Below are positions 16,862 through 26,101 of a stretch of DNA of 64,000 nt, one piece after another. A program made the translations under genes and the position numbers. The stretch comes from Acidiphilium iwatense (lineage in GTDB: Bacteria > Pseudomonadota > Alphaproteobacteria > Acetobacterales > Acetobacteraceae): positions 62,001 through 126,000 of the forward strand of contig NZ_JAKGBZ010000006.1 of NCBI RefSeq assembly GCF_021556475.1. Reading direction: 5' to 3'. The stretch's first letter is position 1. Every line of letters starts with the position of its first letter. The notes below the pieces were generated by a model, which was not told where the DNA came from, searched no databases, and saw nothing but the letters and a program-made list of their open reading frames with translations.

Positions 16862-17745
16862 CGCGTCGGTCCAGTCGCGCCGAAAGGGACGGCGTAGGAG
16901 CCAAGGATCACCGGGGTCGCCATAAAGCCTGCAATGGCGCTCAATCGCGGGTCGTCCCGCGCGACCAGCCCCTCGACATCGGCGAGAGCGTAGCCGACCT
17001 CCTGTTTCGCCGCCCGGCGCGGCAGGATCGAACCCACGTCGAATCCGGCAGACGTCAACTGGCCGGCAATGCGCGCGGTGCTCATATCGGGCGCGATCTC
17101 GATGCCGATCAGGCTGCGATCGGCACCGCTGGGATCAGGTGCCAGCGATGCCACCACATAGGCGCCAGCCTGCGGCACGCCTTCGGTGCGCCGCGCCCAG
17201 AACGGCAGCTTCGCCACGATCGCGAGACGCGGCACGCCGCCGTGCATCAGCCCGACCCACCATGCGGCCTGGTCATCGTCTTCGTCGGACGGCAGGGGCA
17301 GTACGGCCGCATGGGCGGCGCCGTTGGTCAGATCGGCGAGCGCCTGCGAGGGCGTGCGGTGCCGGCGCAGCGCGGTCAGCGGCCCGAAATGCTCGCGCGC
17401 GACCGCCGGCAATTCGGCCTGCCCGCCATCGGCCACGGCGATGGTCAGCCCGCCTTCGATCATCAGCGCGCCGGAGAACAGCTCCCGCCAGATGCGCAGA
17501 ATGGTCTGCGGCGGCAGGGCGCCACGATGCCGCGCGAGCAGCCGGCGCAGCATGGCGGCTTCCCGCCCTGGGCGGATCGGCACGCCGGTCTTGCCGCCGT
17601 CGCGCGCCACGCGCTCGATGATGAGCGCGCGTTCCATCAGAAGATCGTGCAGCCGATCGTCGAGCGCGTCGATTTCGGCGCGCAGGGATGCGAGCGCTTC
17701 CGAAGCCGTGTCGTGCGGAGGGGACAGGGACGATGTGTCGGACAT
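16858..17745 (-). CDS. Chorismate mutase fused to a degenerate prephenate dehydratase-like region
   Basis: The N-terminal 95 or so residues form an AroQ chorismate mutase ([19 protein letters not shown], then [14 protein letters not shown]). The rest has the layout of a P-protein: a periplasmic-binding-like region ([20 protein letters not shown]) and an ACT-like end ([18 protein letters not shown]). The prephenate dehydratase TRF motif is missing; [16 protein letters not shown] stands in its place. So mutase activity is likely and dehydratase activity doubtful. ATG 17745 gives 295 residues. The stop overlaps hisC as ATGA. Confidence 0.75.
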   Translation of the reverse strand: MSDTSSLSPPHDTASEALASLRAEIDALDDRLHDLLMERALIIERVARDGGKTGVPIRPGREAAMLRRLLARHRGALPPQTILRIWRELFSGALMIEGGLTIAVADGGQAELPAVAREHFGPLTALRRHRTPSQALADLTNGAAHAAVLPLPSDEDDDQAAWWVGLMHGGVPRLAIVAKLPFWARRTEGVPQAGAYVVASLAPDPSGADRSLIGIEIAPDMSTARIAGQLTSAGFDVGSILPRRAAKQEVGYALADVEGLVARDDPRLSAIAGFMATPVILGSYAVPFGATGPTR

Positions 17746-17796
17746 AAGAGACCAGTGTGATGAACGGAGCTTCCCTGATACAGGAGGCGCGGCGCA

Positions 17797-17818
17797 CGGC
17801 AAGTCCCGGTTCTTGCCG
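17797..17818 (+). promoter_or_regulatory. Hairpin in the metX leader
   Basis: CGGCAAG and CTTGCCG are separated by 8 bases in the 105-base spacer between the divergent mutase and metX genes, 32 bases before metX. I looked for a SAM-II riboswitch here and did not recognise its core. The hairpin may be incidental. Confidence 0.25.
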
Positions 17819-17850
17819 GACGCCCCTGTTGCGCGCATATCGAGACCGCC

Positions 17851-18996
17851 ATGGACCAGTCGCCATTTCCCGAGATCGCGCATCTTCACGAGACCTTCAC
17901 CGAAGGCCTCGATCTCGATTGCGGCGCGCATCTGGCGCAAATCGATATCGCCTATCGCACCTACGGCACGCTGAATGCCGATCGCAGCAACGCGGTTCTG
18001 GTCTGTCATGCGCTGACCGGCGACCAGTATGTCGCCGAAACCCACCCTTTGACCGGCAAGCCGGCGTGGTGGGGCGCGATGGTCGGGGCGGGAAAGCCGG
18101 TCGATACCGATCGGTATTTCGTGATCTGCTCCAATGTGCTGGGCGGCTGCATGGGCTCGACCGGCCCGCGCAGCCGGTCCGATCAGAACGTGGGCGAGCC
18201 GTGGGGCACCTTATTTCCGCCGGTCACCATCCAGGACATGGTCCGCGCGCAGAAGAAGCTGATCGACCGGCTCGGCATTTCCCGGCTGTTCGCGGTGATC
18301 GGCGGCTCGATGGGCGGCATGCAGGCACTGGCCTGGGCCTCGCTGTTTCCCGAAAGCGTGTTCGCCGCCGTGCCGGTCGCGACCGCCGCCCATCATTCGG
18401 CGCAGAACATCGCCTTTCACGAGGTCGGGCGGCAGGCGATCTTCGCCGACCCGGACTTTCATGGCGGGCGCTACTGGGCGCATGGTGTGATCCCAGCGCG
18501 CGGCCTCGCGGTCGCCCGGATGACCGCGCATATCACCTATCTCTCGGAGGCGGCGCTTACCCGCAAATTCGGCAGGCGCCTGCAAGGCGGCGATGTGCTC
18601 AGCCCGATCCTGTTCGGCGAACGCTTCGCGGTGGAAAGCTATCTCGAGCACCAGGGGTCGAGTTTCGTGCGCAGGTTCGACGCCAATTCCTATCTGTGCA
18701 TAACCAGGGCGATGGATTTCTTCGATCTCGCGGCGGATCACGGCGGCTCGCTGGGTGCCGCGTTTCGCGGGTCGAAAACCCGGTTCCTGCTGGTATCGTT
18801 CAGCTCGGACTGGCTGTTCCCCACCGCCGAAAGCCGGACGATCGCGCGGGCGCTCAATCAGGCCGCCGCCAATGTCAGCTTCGTCGAGATCGTGAGCGAC
18901 AAGGGGCACGACGCGTTCCTGCTCGACGAGCCGGATTTCCACCGCACCATCGCCGGGTTTCTCGGCGGTGCGGCCGAAGCGGCGGGGCTGGCATGA
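17851..18996 (+). CDS. metX: Homoserine O-acyltransferase
   Basis: A 381-residue alpha/beta-hydrolase that acylates homoserine for methionine synthesis. Nucleophile S153 lies in [12 protein letters not shown]. The triad Asp is in SFSSDWLFP and the His in [21 protein letters not shown] forms the oxyanion/substrate region. Whether acetyl-CoA or succinyl-CoA is the donor cannot be settled from these motifs. It overlaps metW by ATGA, the usual metXW pair. Confidence 0.95.
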   Translation: MDQSPFPEIAHLHETFTEGLDLDCGAHLAQIDIAYRTYGTLNADRSNAVLVCHALTGDQYVAETHPLTGKPAWWGAMVGAGKPVDTDRYFVICSNVLGGCMGSTGPRSRSDQNVGEPWGTLFPPVTIQDMVRAQKKLIDRLGISRLFAVIGGSMGGMQALAWASLFPESVFAAVPVATAAHHSAQNIAFHEVGRQAIFADPDFHGGRYWAHGVIPARGLAVARMTAHITYLSEAALTRKFGRRLQGGDVLSPILFGERFAVESYLEHQGSSFVRRFDANSYLCITRAMDFFDLAADHGGSLGAAFRGSKTRFLLVSFSSDWLFPTAESRTIARALNQAAANVSFVEIVSDKGHDAFLLDEPDFHRTIAGFLGGAAEAAGLA

Positions 18997-19649
18997 ACGA
19001 CGCGGCGCCCGTCCGTTTCGTCGCGAAGAACATGCGGGTCGATCTCGAGCTGATCGCAGGGATGATCGCACCCGGTTCCCGTGTACTCGATATCGGCTGC
19101 GGCGACGGCGCGCTGATCGACCATCTGTTCCGCACCCGCGAATGCGACGCGCGCGGTATCGAGATCGACATGGCCGAAGTGACCCGCGCCGTCGCACACG
19201 GCCTGCCGGTGATGCAGGGCGATGCCGACACCGATCTGACGCACTACCCGGACGATGCCTTTGATTATGTGGTATTATCCCGCACACTCCAGGCGGTCGG
19301 ACGGCCCCGCGAGGTGCTGCGCCAAATGCTGCGGATCGGCACCAGGGCGATCGTCAGCTTCCCCAATTTCGGCCATTGGAGCCTGCGCTGGCAATTGCTC
19401 ACCACCGGGCGGATGCCGATGACCAAAACCTGGGGCCGGATGTGGTACGAAACCCCGAACATCCATCCCTGCACCATCCGCGACTTCTTCAGCCTGTGCG
19501 ACGAGGAGGGCTATCGGGTCGAAACCTGGCTCGCCGCCGACGATGCCGGCCGCCATGCGCCCTGGCGGCGTGCGCCGATGCTTGCCAACCTGTTCGGCGA
19601 GCAGGGGCTGTTTCTGCTCCGCCGCGATCACCGCGCGTTTCGGGCGTAA
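18993..19649 (+). CDS. metW: Methionine biosynthesis protein MetW
   Basis: A 218-residue SAM-methyltransferase-fold protein always linked to metX in proteobacteria and needed for full MetX function. The SAM-binding loop is [15 protein letters not shown] (31-45). [15 protein letters not shown] and [14 protein letters not shown] are typical MetW segments. The ATG at 18993 overlaps the metX stop. The long frame extending upstream is antisense-like noise over metX. Confidence 0.95.
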   Translation: MNDAAPVRFVAKNMRVDLELIAGMIAPGSRVLDIGCGDGALIDHLFRTRECDARGIEIDMAEVTRAVAHGLPVMQGDADTDLTHYPDDAFDYVVLSRTLQAVGRPREVLRQMLRIGTRAIVSFPNFGHWSLRWQLLTTGRMPMTKTWGRMWYETPNIHPCTIRDFFSLCDEEGYRVETWLAADDAGRHAPWRRAPMLANLFGEQGLFLLRRDHRAFRA

Positions 19650-19718
19650 CGCGCTTCCCGTTTCGCGCAAGCTTCGCTATCACCCGCGCCTCATCTTTCC
19701 CAATCGTCAGGACATCGA

Positions 19719-20654
19719 ATGACACGGCCTCAGACAAGGCAGAAGCGCGGCCGAAAGATCGACGGTTGGATCGTTCTCGACAAGCCGCCGGGCATTACCA
19801 GCGCCCACGCGGTCGCCAAGATCAAGCGCCTGCTCGATGCGGCGAAGGTCGGCCATGGCGGCACGCTCGACCCTCTGGCGACTGGGGTTCTGCCGATCGC
19901 GCTGGGGGCGGCGACCAAAATGGTTCCCTACATCATGGACGGCACCAAGCTCTACCGCTTCACCCTGCGCTTCGGCGAGGCGCGCGATACCGATGACGCC
20001 GACGGAGCGGTGATCGCCACCAGCGACGCGCGGCCCGACGATGCGGCGATCCTGGCGGCGCTCACAGCGTTCCGGGGCGCCATCATGCAGGTGCCGCCGG
20101 CTTTCTCGGCGATCAAGGTGGAAGGCGAGCGGGCCTACGATCTTGCCCGTGCCGGTGCGCCACCCGATCTGCCGCCGCGCCCGGCACAGATCGATCGGTT
20201 CGACCTGATCGGCCGTCCCGATCCCGATCATGCAATTTTCGAGGTCGCGTCCGGCAAAGGTGTCTATATGCGCTCGCTGGCCCGCGATCTCGCGCGCGCA
20301 ATCGGCACGGTTGGCCATATCGCGGCACTGCGCAGGCTTGCCGTGGGGCCGTTCACCGAGCAGGCGGCCACCACCCTGGACAAGCTCGCCGATTCCGGCC
20401 ATAGCGCCGCGACGAACCCGGACCTCGTGCGTCCGGTCGAGACCGCGCTGGCCGACATCCCGGCGCTGGCCCTGACCGAAGCCGAGGCCGCCGCCCTTCG
20501 CAACGGCATGGCGCTGAGCCTTGTCGACCTGATGGGCCGGATTCCGGCTGCCGCCAATCCCGATGGAGGGTTGGTGCGCGGGCTGGCGGGTCGCCGCTTC
20601 GCTGTTCTGGGCCGTTTCGTTGACGGAATGCTCAGGCCGGAGCGCGTGCTTTAA
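19719..20654 (+). CDS. truB: tRNA pseudouridine(55) synthase
   Basis: A 311-residue TruB. Catalytic Asp is D51 in [53 protein letters not shown] and [12 protein letters not shown] follow in the usual order. It modifies U55 in the T-loop of tRNAs. rpsO follows 25 bases later, the common truB-rpsO arrangement. Confidence 0.96.
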   Translation: MTRPQTRQKRGRKIDGWIVLDKPPGITSAHAVAKIKRLLDAAKVGHGGTLDPLATGVLPIALGAATKMVPYIMDGTKLYRFTLRFGEARDTDDADGAVIATSDARPDDAAILAALTAFRGAIMQVPPAFSAIKVEGERAYDLARAGAPPDLPPRPAQIDRFDLIGRPDPDHAIFEVASGKGVYMRSLARDLARAIGTVGHIAALRRLAVGPFTEQAATTLDKLADSGHSAATNPDLVRPVETALADIPALALTEAEAAALRNGMALSLVDLMGRIPAAANPDGGLVRGLAGRRFAVLGRFVDGMLRPERVL

Positions 20655-20679
20655 CCTTCATCACGCAGGAGTAAATGCG

Positions 20680-20949
20680 ATGTCGATTACCGCGGAACGC
20701 CGCACGACACTGATCGGCGAGTATGCCAACACCCCCACCGATACCGGCAGCCCTGAGGTTCAGGTTGCCCTGCTTTCAGAGCGAATCAACAACCTCACCG
20801 AGCATCTCAAGACCCATGCGAAGGATTTTCATTCGCGCCGGGGTCTGCTCATGCTGGTCGGCCGTCGCCGCCGCCTGCTCGACTACGTCAAGAAGCAGGA
20901 TGTGAAGCGCTACGAGGCTCTGATCGGCCGGCTCAATCTGCGTCGCTGA
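20680..20949 (+). CDS. rpsO: 30S ribosomal protein S15
   Basis: The full 89-residue S15, from [16 protein letters not shown] to [21 protein letters not shown] and [21 protein letters not shown] are diagnostic. ATG 20680 has CAGGAG eight or so bases upstream; the longer open frame overlaps truB. pnp, the usual next gene, is absent here. Confidence 0.98.
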   Translation: MSITAERRTTLIGEYANTPTDTGSPEVQVALLSERINNLTEHLKTHAKDFHSRRGLLMLVGRRRRLLDYVKKQDVKRYEALIGRLNLRR

Positions 20950-20997
20950 TCGGCTCTGCTTGGCAGTTCTCCCGATCGTTACGCCGATCTAACCCTT

Positions 20998-21027
20998 GTG
21001 GCGCCGATTCTGCTTGATCGGCGCCAC
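20998..21027 (+). terminator. Perfect 11-bp stem after rpsO
   Basis: GTGGCGCCGAT and ATCGGCGCCAC enclose an 8-base loop, 48 bases after the rpsO stop. There is no T-run behind it, so it may be a weak or Rho-assisted terminator, or an mRNA 3'-end stabiliser. Confidence 0.5.
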
Positions 21028-21091
21028 GGAATGGCCAAAATAGCGGGACGAAAGCGGCAGTCCCGCCGCTTTGAAGGAGTGACGATCAATC

Positions 21092-21862
21092 ATGGCTATT
21101 GGTCCTGACATGCGATCCTACCGTGGCGCGAGCGTCGCGGCCGGCGCTGGAGTTCTGGACGAAGGCCTGCGCGCTTACATGCTGCGGGTCTATAACTGGA
21201 TGGCATCGGGCCTGCTCCTGACCGCCATCATTTCCTATGCGATCTCGCACACCGAGGCGATCGATCTGTTCTACCCGCTGGTGACCACCGCCAGCGGCGC
21301 CGTGGTCCGCCAGCCCGGCATCCTCGCCTATATCACCATCTTCGCGCCGCTCGGCTTCATGCTGGTGATGAGTTTCGGGGTGAACAAGCTTTCGACCACC
21401 CAGGCGCAAGCTTTGTTCTGGGCGTTCTGCGCCACGATGGGCGCGAGCCTGACCAATATTTTCCTAGTCTATACCGGGCGCTCGATCCTCACCACGTTTT
21501 TCGTGACCGCCGCCACGTTCGGCGCGATGAGCCTGTACGGCTACACGACGAAAGCCAACCTCGCGAAGCTTGGCAGCTTTCTGATCATGGGCGTAATCGG
21601 CTTGCTGATTGCGATGGTGGTTAACATCTTCCTGCAATCCTCGGCCTTCCAGTTCGCCATCAGCGCGATCGGCGTGCTGATCTTCACCGGCCTTGCCGCC
21701 TACCAGACCCAGCAGATCAAGGCGGATTATCTCCAGTACGGCTACCGCTTCGGTGCCGATATCGCATCCAAACGCAGCGTCTATGACGCGCTGCAACTCT
21801 ATCTGACCTTCATCAACCTGTTCATGTTCCTGCTTCAGTTCATGGGCAACCGCCGCAGTTGA
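21092..21862 (+). CDS. Bax inhibitor-1/YccA family membrane protein
   Basis: A 256-residue protein with about seven membrane helices. It has the BI-1 pattern: an N-terminal Arg/Ala stretch, then LRVYNWMASGLLLTA, the AFCATMGASLTNIFLVY helix, AYQTQQIKADY, and the C-terminal VYDALQLYLTFINLFMFLL. BI-1 family members are inner-membrane pH-sensitive calcium-leak channels or FtsH-linked quality-control factors. The exact role here is unknown. A strong hairpin terminator follows. Convergent with ptsP. Confidence 0.92.
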   Translation: MAIGPDMRSYRGASVAAGAGVLDEGLRAYMLRVYNWMASGLLLTAIISYAISHTEAIDLFYPLVTTASGAVVRQPGILAYITIFAPLGFMLVMSFGVNKLSTTQAQALFWAFCATMGASLTNIFLVYTGRSILTTFFVTAATFGAMSLYGYTTKANLAKLGSFLIMGVIGLLIAMVVNIFLQSSAFQFAISAIGVLIFTGLAAYQTQQIKADYLQYGYRFGADIASKRSVYDALQLYLTFINLFMFLLQFMGNRRS

Positions 21863-21882
21863 ACCGGCGCTGCTGACTGATG

Positions 21883-21914
21883 ACCGGCCCCGATCGCGCG
21901 ATCGGGGCCGGTTT
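21883..21914 (+). terminator. Rho-independent-type terminator after the BI-1 gene
   Basis: ACCGGCCCCGAT (21883-21894), loop CGCGCG, ATCGGGGCCGGT (21901-21912), then TT. A perfect 12-bp GC-rich stem between the convergent BI-1 and ptsP genes. The T-run is short. Confidence 0.75.
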
Positions 21915-21917
21915 GCG

Positions 21918-23726
21918 TTATGAGCCGATCGCCGTCTGAGCGATCAAGGCGTGCACCACCTTCGCACCCGACGCCATGAGCGCCGCTTCGGCGAGACCGA
22001 TGCAGGAGGTCACTTCGGTCGCGCGCACCGCACGCTTGACCCGCAGCACCGCCCCGCCATGCATGGAAAACTGCCGCAATCCGAGGCCGATGAGCAGCGG
22101 AACGGCTTCCGGGCGGCTCGCCAGCTCGCCGCAGATCGAGACTGATACGCCGGCATTCTCGCCGGCCGCGACGGTCATCGCGATCAGGCGAAGCACTGCC
22201 GGATTGAGCGGGTCGTAAAGGCCGGTCCGATCCGACAATGCTCGGTCAGCGGCCATGGCATACATAGTCAGATCGTTGGTGCCGATCGCGAAGAATGCGA
22301 CGTGCCGTGCGAAGGCGGTTGCATTCAGCGCCGCGGCCGGGGTTTCGACCATGATGCCGATCGGCGGTGCCAAGGCGGGCAGGCGGGTTTGTCGCGTGCG
22401 CAACCGGCGCCAGACCCTGTCCACTTCGTGCCGGACCGTTTCGATTTCGGAAATCCGGCTGACCATGGGGACCAGGATGCGGACCGGGCCGAAAGCGGCG
22501 GCGCGCAAAACCGCCGCGATCTGGGTCTCCAGCAGTTTCGGATTCTGCAGGAGCAGGCGAATGCCGCGCAGACCAAGTGCGGGGTTCGCCTCCCGCGCCA
22601 CGGAAATGGCATCGCTGGCGACCAGAGCCTCGGCTTCCTTGTCGGACCCCCAGTCGAGCAGGCGAATCGTCACCGGGTCGCCATCCATTGCCTCGATCGC
22701 TTCGCGATAGATGGTGTACTGGGTGTCCTCGTCGGGTACGGTTTCTCGATTCATGAACAGGAATTCGGTCCGCATCAACCCGATTCCCGTGGCTCCCGAT
22801 TGCGCGACCATCGGCAGTTCGAAGGGAAGTTCCAGATTTGCCTGCAACTCAATCGGCACATGATCGAGCGTTTCCGAAGCCAGCCGGCGGAGCCGGACGA
22901 GCCCCCGCTGCGCCCGCGCGAAAGAGGTGCGCAGGCGTGCAGCCTCCGCCAGCCCGCGCTGCCCAGGATTGAGGATGATCGCGCCCGATTCGCCATCGAG
23001 AATCGCGGTCGAGCCCGGCCGTGCCGCCGCGAGTAGACCGGGAATGCCGAGGGCGGCGGGCACACCGATCGCCCGCAGCATGACCGCGGTATGGCTATCG
23101 GCCGAGCCTTCCTCGGTCGCGATGCCGGCAAAATGGGCCGGATCGATCAAGGCTGCATCGGACGGGCGCAACTGCTCGGCGACCAGAATACCGCCTTGCG
23201 GCAGGCCTGAAAAGCTGCGGAATGGAAGATGGGTCAGATTGCGCAGCAGCCTCCGGCCGATGTCGCGTACCTCCTCGGCCTGGCGCGCGGCGGCGGCCCC
23301 GTCATCGGCGCCCCGTCGCAGCGCCAGGAGCGTGCGGGCCTGATCTTCGGCGACCTCGATCACGGCAGTTGCTGCGGAGACCAGCCGGTCCTCGATCGCC
23401 GACTGGATCGCCCGCATCAGCCTCGACGAGCCGAGCATGTGCAGATGCGCTTCGATCAGCGGCGCGATTTCGGTCTGAGCCTCTTCGGGCAGGGTGGTGA
23501 GACGCGCCTTCAGCTTGCCGAGTTGCTTGCGTGCCTGCTTGGCGGCATCGTCGAACTGGCGCAACTCCGCCTGGATGTCGCTTGCCGCGATTTTCTGCCG
23601 CGGGTTCGGCAGCGCCGGCTCCTCGGCGAAGGTGATCGGTCCGATACCGATCCCCGGCATGATCGGCGTGCCGCCCAGCCTTGTCTGCCGGCGGGATTTC
23701 CGGGGTGGCGCGTCACCGCTTCTCAT
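21918..23726 (-). CDS. ptsP: Phosphoenolpyruvate-protein phosphotransferase (Enzyme I)
   Basis: A 602-residue Enzyme I that passes phosphate from PEP to HPr. The phospho-histidine is H212 in GSADSHTAVMLRA. PEP-site segments include RTEFLFMNRE, GIMVETPAAAL, GTNDLTMYAMAADR and the catalytic Cys in SICGELASR. There is no GAF domain, unlike classic PtsP. The usual LDIGGDK motif reads LDWGSDK, a small divergence. It is last in the hprK-rapZ-EIIA-ptsH-ptsP operon, 2 bases after ptsH. No sugar permease is nearby, so a regulatory phosphorelay is inferred. Confidence 0.92.
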   Translation of the reverse strand: MRSGDAPPRKSRRQTRLGGTPIMPGIGIGPITFAEEPALPNPRQKIAASDIQAELRQFDDAAKQARKQLGKLKARLTTLPEEAQTEIAPLIEAHLHMLGSSRLMRAIQSAIEDRLVSAATAVIEVAEDQARTLLALRRGADDGAAAARQAEEVRDIGRRLLRNLTHLPFRSFSGLPQGGILVAEQLRPSDAALIDPAHFAGIATEEGSADSHTAVMLRAIGVPAALGIPGLLAAARPGSTAILDGESGAIILNPGQRGLAEAARLRTSFARAQRGLVRLRRLASETLDHVPIELQANLELPFELPMVAQSGATGIGLMRTEFLFMNRETVPDEDTQYTIYREAIEAMDGDPVTIRLLDWGSDKEAEALVASDAISVAREANPALGLRGIRLLLQNPKLLETQIAAVLRAAAFGPVRILVPMVSRISEIETVRHEVDRVWRRLRTRQTRLPALAPPIGIMVETPAAALNATAFARHVAFFAIGTNDLTMYAMAADRALSDRTGLYDPLNPAVLRLIAMTVAAGENAGVSVSICGELASRPEAVPLLIGLGLRQFSMHGGAVLRVKRAVRATEVTSCIGLAEAALMASGAKVVHALIAQTAIGS

Positions 23727-23728
23727 GG

Positions 23729-24028
23729 TCAGCCGGTTTCATGAAAACCCGCTTCGATCAGTTCCAGCACGGCGGCGAGCGCTTCCTTCGCATCCCAGCC
23801 GTCGGCCGAAATCTCGATCTCCGAGCCTGGACCTGCGCCGAGCATCATCAGCCCCATGATCGATTGCGCGGAGACCGACTGGCCGTCCCGCGACACTTCC
23901 ACTGAAGCGCTGAATTTTTCCGCCAGCGTGACCAGTTTCGCCGCCGCCCGCGCATGCAGGCCACGCTTGTTGCGAATAATCGCCTGCTGGACCAGCCGGG
24001 TCGATGAGGTGCGGTTCTCGTCGCTCAT
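23729..24028 (-). CDS. ptsH: HPr family phosphocarrier protein
   Basis: A 99-residue HPr. The EI-dependent phospho-site is H25 in RNKRGLHARAAAKLV. The HprK-dependent regulatory serine is S56 in SAQSIMGLMML. Both sites intact means this HPr can be controlled by the HprK encoded in the same operon. ATG 24028 overlaps the EIIA stop as ATGA; upstream open frame is a shadow. Confidence 0.95.
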   Translation of the reverse strand: MSDENRTSSTRLVQQAIIRNKRGLHARAAAKLVTLAEKFSASVEVSRDGQSVSAQSIMGLMMLGAGPGSEIEISADGWDAKEALAAVLELIEAGFHETG

Positions 24029-24447
24029 CCGCACGCGCGACGCGGCGGCACGCTTTGCAGGACCTCGGACCCGCAGGCGATGTATTTCCGGCCGGCGGCT
24101 TCCGCGCATTGCACGGCCTCGGCCAGACCCTGGCTGCCCCTGATCTTGGCGAGTTTTATCAGCATCGGCAGGTTCACCCCGGCGATCACCTCGACATCCG
24201 GGCGGTTGAGCATCGACATGGCAAGATTGCACGGCGTGCCTCCGAACATGTCAGTCAGCACCACCACGCCGTCCCCGGTATCCACGTCGGCGACGCGCGC
24301 GGCGATCTCGCGCCTCTGGGTTTCGATATCGGCATCGGCCTCGACCGATACCGTGGCGACGTTGCGCTGCGGACCGACCACGTGTTCCATCGCATCGCGC
24401 AGCGCGACGCTGAGATTGCCGTGGCTAACCAGGACGAGCCCGATCAT
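24025..24447 (-). CDS. PTS EIIA component, mannose family
   Basis: A 140-residue EIIA of the Man family. The phospho-His is H9 in VSHGNLSVAL, and LTDMFGGTPCNLAM is the signature. In alphaproteobacteria this protein is a phosphorylation-dependent regulator rather than part of a transporter. Coupled by ATGA overlaps to rapZ upstream and ptsH downstream. Confidence 0.93.
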   Translation of the reverse strand: MIGLVLVSHGNLSVALRDAMEHVVGPQRNVATVSVEADADIETQRREIAARVADVDTGDGVVVLTDMFGGTPCNLAMSMLNRPDVEVIAGVNLPMLIKLAKIRGSQGLAEAVQCAEAAGRKYIACGSEVLQSVPPRRACG

Positions 24448-25412
24448 TTCAACGCTCCGGTCATCATGTAACTCCGTATTCCCCCGGATGGTCCGGGTAT
24501 CGCCGATCGCGGGCCGGAACGATCCGCCCGCTGCCGGTCCGCCTGCTGCGGCGCTTCAACCTGTTTGACGCCGATGGCACGATGCTCGACCTGAACCGCC
24601 CCATGCCGGGGTCTCAACCGCGCGGCGAGCGCCTCGGCGATCGTCACCGAGCGGTGCCGTCCACCGGTGCAGCCGATCGCGATCGTCACGTATTTCTTGC
24701 CTTCCCGAACGAAGCGCGGCAGCAAGAACGCTATCAGGCCGCTCAACCGGCTGAGAAACTCCGGGTAGTCGGGATCGCTTTCGATATAAGCACGAACCGT
24801 CGCGTCGAGCCCTGTTTGCGAACGCAGATCCGGTATGTAATGCGGGTTACGCAGAAAGCGCGCGTCGAACACCAGATCCGCCTCGCGCGGAACGCCCGCG
24901 GGGAAAGCGAACGAGACCAAGGTGACCGACAGGCCTGGCCCATGATCGCCGAATCGCTGTCCGATCAATTGGCGCAGCGATGCCAGCGGCAGTTCGGACG
25001 TATCGACGACCCAATCGGCGGCATCGCGCAATGGCCGGGTCAGCGCCTGCTCCGTCTCGATTCCCTCGCCGATCGTGCCCTGCAGCGCCAGCGGATGCCG
25101 CCGCCTGGTTTCGGTGAACCGGCGCTGCAGCACCTCCGGTGACGCGATGGCGAATACCAGTTCAGGTTGGGCGCGCCCGGATCGACGCAGGCGATGCAGG
25201 GTTTCGATCACCTCATCGGCCGAAAAATCGCGAGTTCTCGCGTCGATTCCGATAGCCAGAGGCTTATCCGAATCGATCAGCGTATCGACCAGCCTGAGCG
25301 GGGGATTGTCCACGGCCTCGTAGCCAAGATCTTCGAGCGCGCGCAGCACCGAGTTCTTGCCGGCTCCCGAAAGGCCGCTGACGATCACCAATCTCGACCG
25401 TTGCGCTGTCAT
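24444..25412 (-). CDS. rapZ: RNase adapter RapZ / nucleotide-binding protein
   Basis: A 322-residue P-loop protein. Walker A is GLSGAGKNS. FDARFLRNPHYIP and IGCTGGRHRSV are family hallmarks. In enterobacteria RapZ controls glucosamine-6-phosphate synthase through small RNAs; in alphaproteobacteria it travels with PTS regulators. The C terminus is longer than usual, with about 40 residues of low-complexity sequence after VQVEHRAIG. The ATG at 25412 overlaps the hprK stop as ATGA. Confidence 0.92.
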   Translation of the reverse strand: MTAQRSRLVIVSGLSGAGKNSVLRALEDLGYEAVDNPPLRLVDTLIDSDKPLAIGIDARTRDFSADEVIETLHRLRRSGRAQPELVFAIASPEVLQRRFTETRRRHPLALQGTIGEGIETEQALTRPLRDAADWVVDTSELPLASLRQLIGQRFGDHGPGLSVTLVSFAFPAGVPREADLVFDARFLRNPHYIPDLRSQTGLDATVRAYIESDPDYPEFLSRLSGLIAFLLPRFVREGKKYVTIAIGCTGGRHRSVTIAEALAARLRPRHGAVQVEHRAIGVKQVEAPQQADRQRADRSGPRSAIPGPSGGIRSYMMTGALK

Positions 25413-25831
25413 GCCGCGAATGCGCCGCAATGCTGCATGCGCCGGCCGCAGGCGGCGTCGAGCGCCCAATGGATGCGGACCGTCGCCGAGGCGGCGCACG
25501 GATCGAGTGCGATGAGCGGCACGCCGAATTCCGCGTCGTTGCCGGGTGCGGGCAAGCGATCCTTGGCCGCGCCGAGCCTGACGACCAGCCTCAGTCGCGC
25601 CGAATCGCGGTGATCGGCGCGGAACAGGCCGATCCCGCGCAGTTCGATCATGCCGATGAGGGGGGAGACGCCCTTGATCCGGCCCGCTTCGAGTTCCAGT
25701 TGATCGTCGCCGACGAGGACGAAGCCCCGGTCGATGAGCCGCAGCAACAAATCCGACTTGCCGATCCCGGACGGACCGAGCAGCAACACCGCATCATCAC
25801 CGAGAGTCGCGCAGGAACCGTGCAGGCGCAT
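25409..25831 (-). CDS. hprK: HPr kinase/phosphorylase, short alphaproteobacterial form
   Basis: A 140-residue kinase domain without the N-terminal domain of Firmicute HprK, as is normal in alphaproteobacteria. Walker A is LLGPSGIGKSDL and VGDDQLEL is the conserved acidic segment. It phosphorylates HPr on Ser56. The start at ATG 25831 (MRLHGSCATLG) fits the family; ATG 25894 would add 21 residues without homology. First gene of the five-gene PTS regulatory operon. Confidence 0.9.
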   Translation of the reverse strand: MRLHGSCATLGDDAVLLLGPSGIGKSDLLLRLIDRGFVLVGDDQLELEAGRIKGVSPLIGMIELRGIGLFRADHRDSARLRLVVRLGAAKDRLPAPGNDAEFGVPLIALDPCAASATVRIHWALDAACGRRMQHCGAFAA

Positions 25832-25894
25832 CGTATCCCGATTGTGGCAAGTTTCAGGCGGAAACAAAAGGGGGGATGACAGGAATGCATCCAA

Positions 25895-26101
25895 TTCTTA
25901 AAAGTTTTGTAAATTAATAGGAAGTTACATCAATTTTTTTATCTAAATTCTTCGTTTCGTTCCACAACTGTAGGTAACTCTCTGAAACATGCCAAGTTCG
26001 TAACGTCGCCGCAACGCTCAGGCAAAGCCGTGTAGCGGAATCTTGCGCAGGCGTCGGCCGGGTGCCATGTCATCGACGAATCGAAACATCAGGAATCCAG
26101 A
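25895..26101. promoter_or_regulatory. AT-rich divergent promoter region between hprK and the protease gene
   Basis: About 200 bases, strikingly AT-rich at 25895-25975 compared with the surroundings. This should carry the promoters of the divergent hprK operon and protease-TCS operon. I could not fix -35/-10 boxes with confidence. The protease start is preceded by AGGAA. Confidence 0.5.

Noticed and set aside
17746-17850. SAM-II riboswitch before metX
   Set aside because: This is the usual place for one in alphaproteobacteria, but I could not find the conserved core; only a simple hairpin is present.
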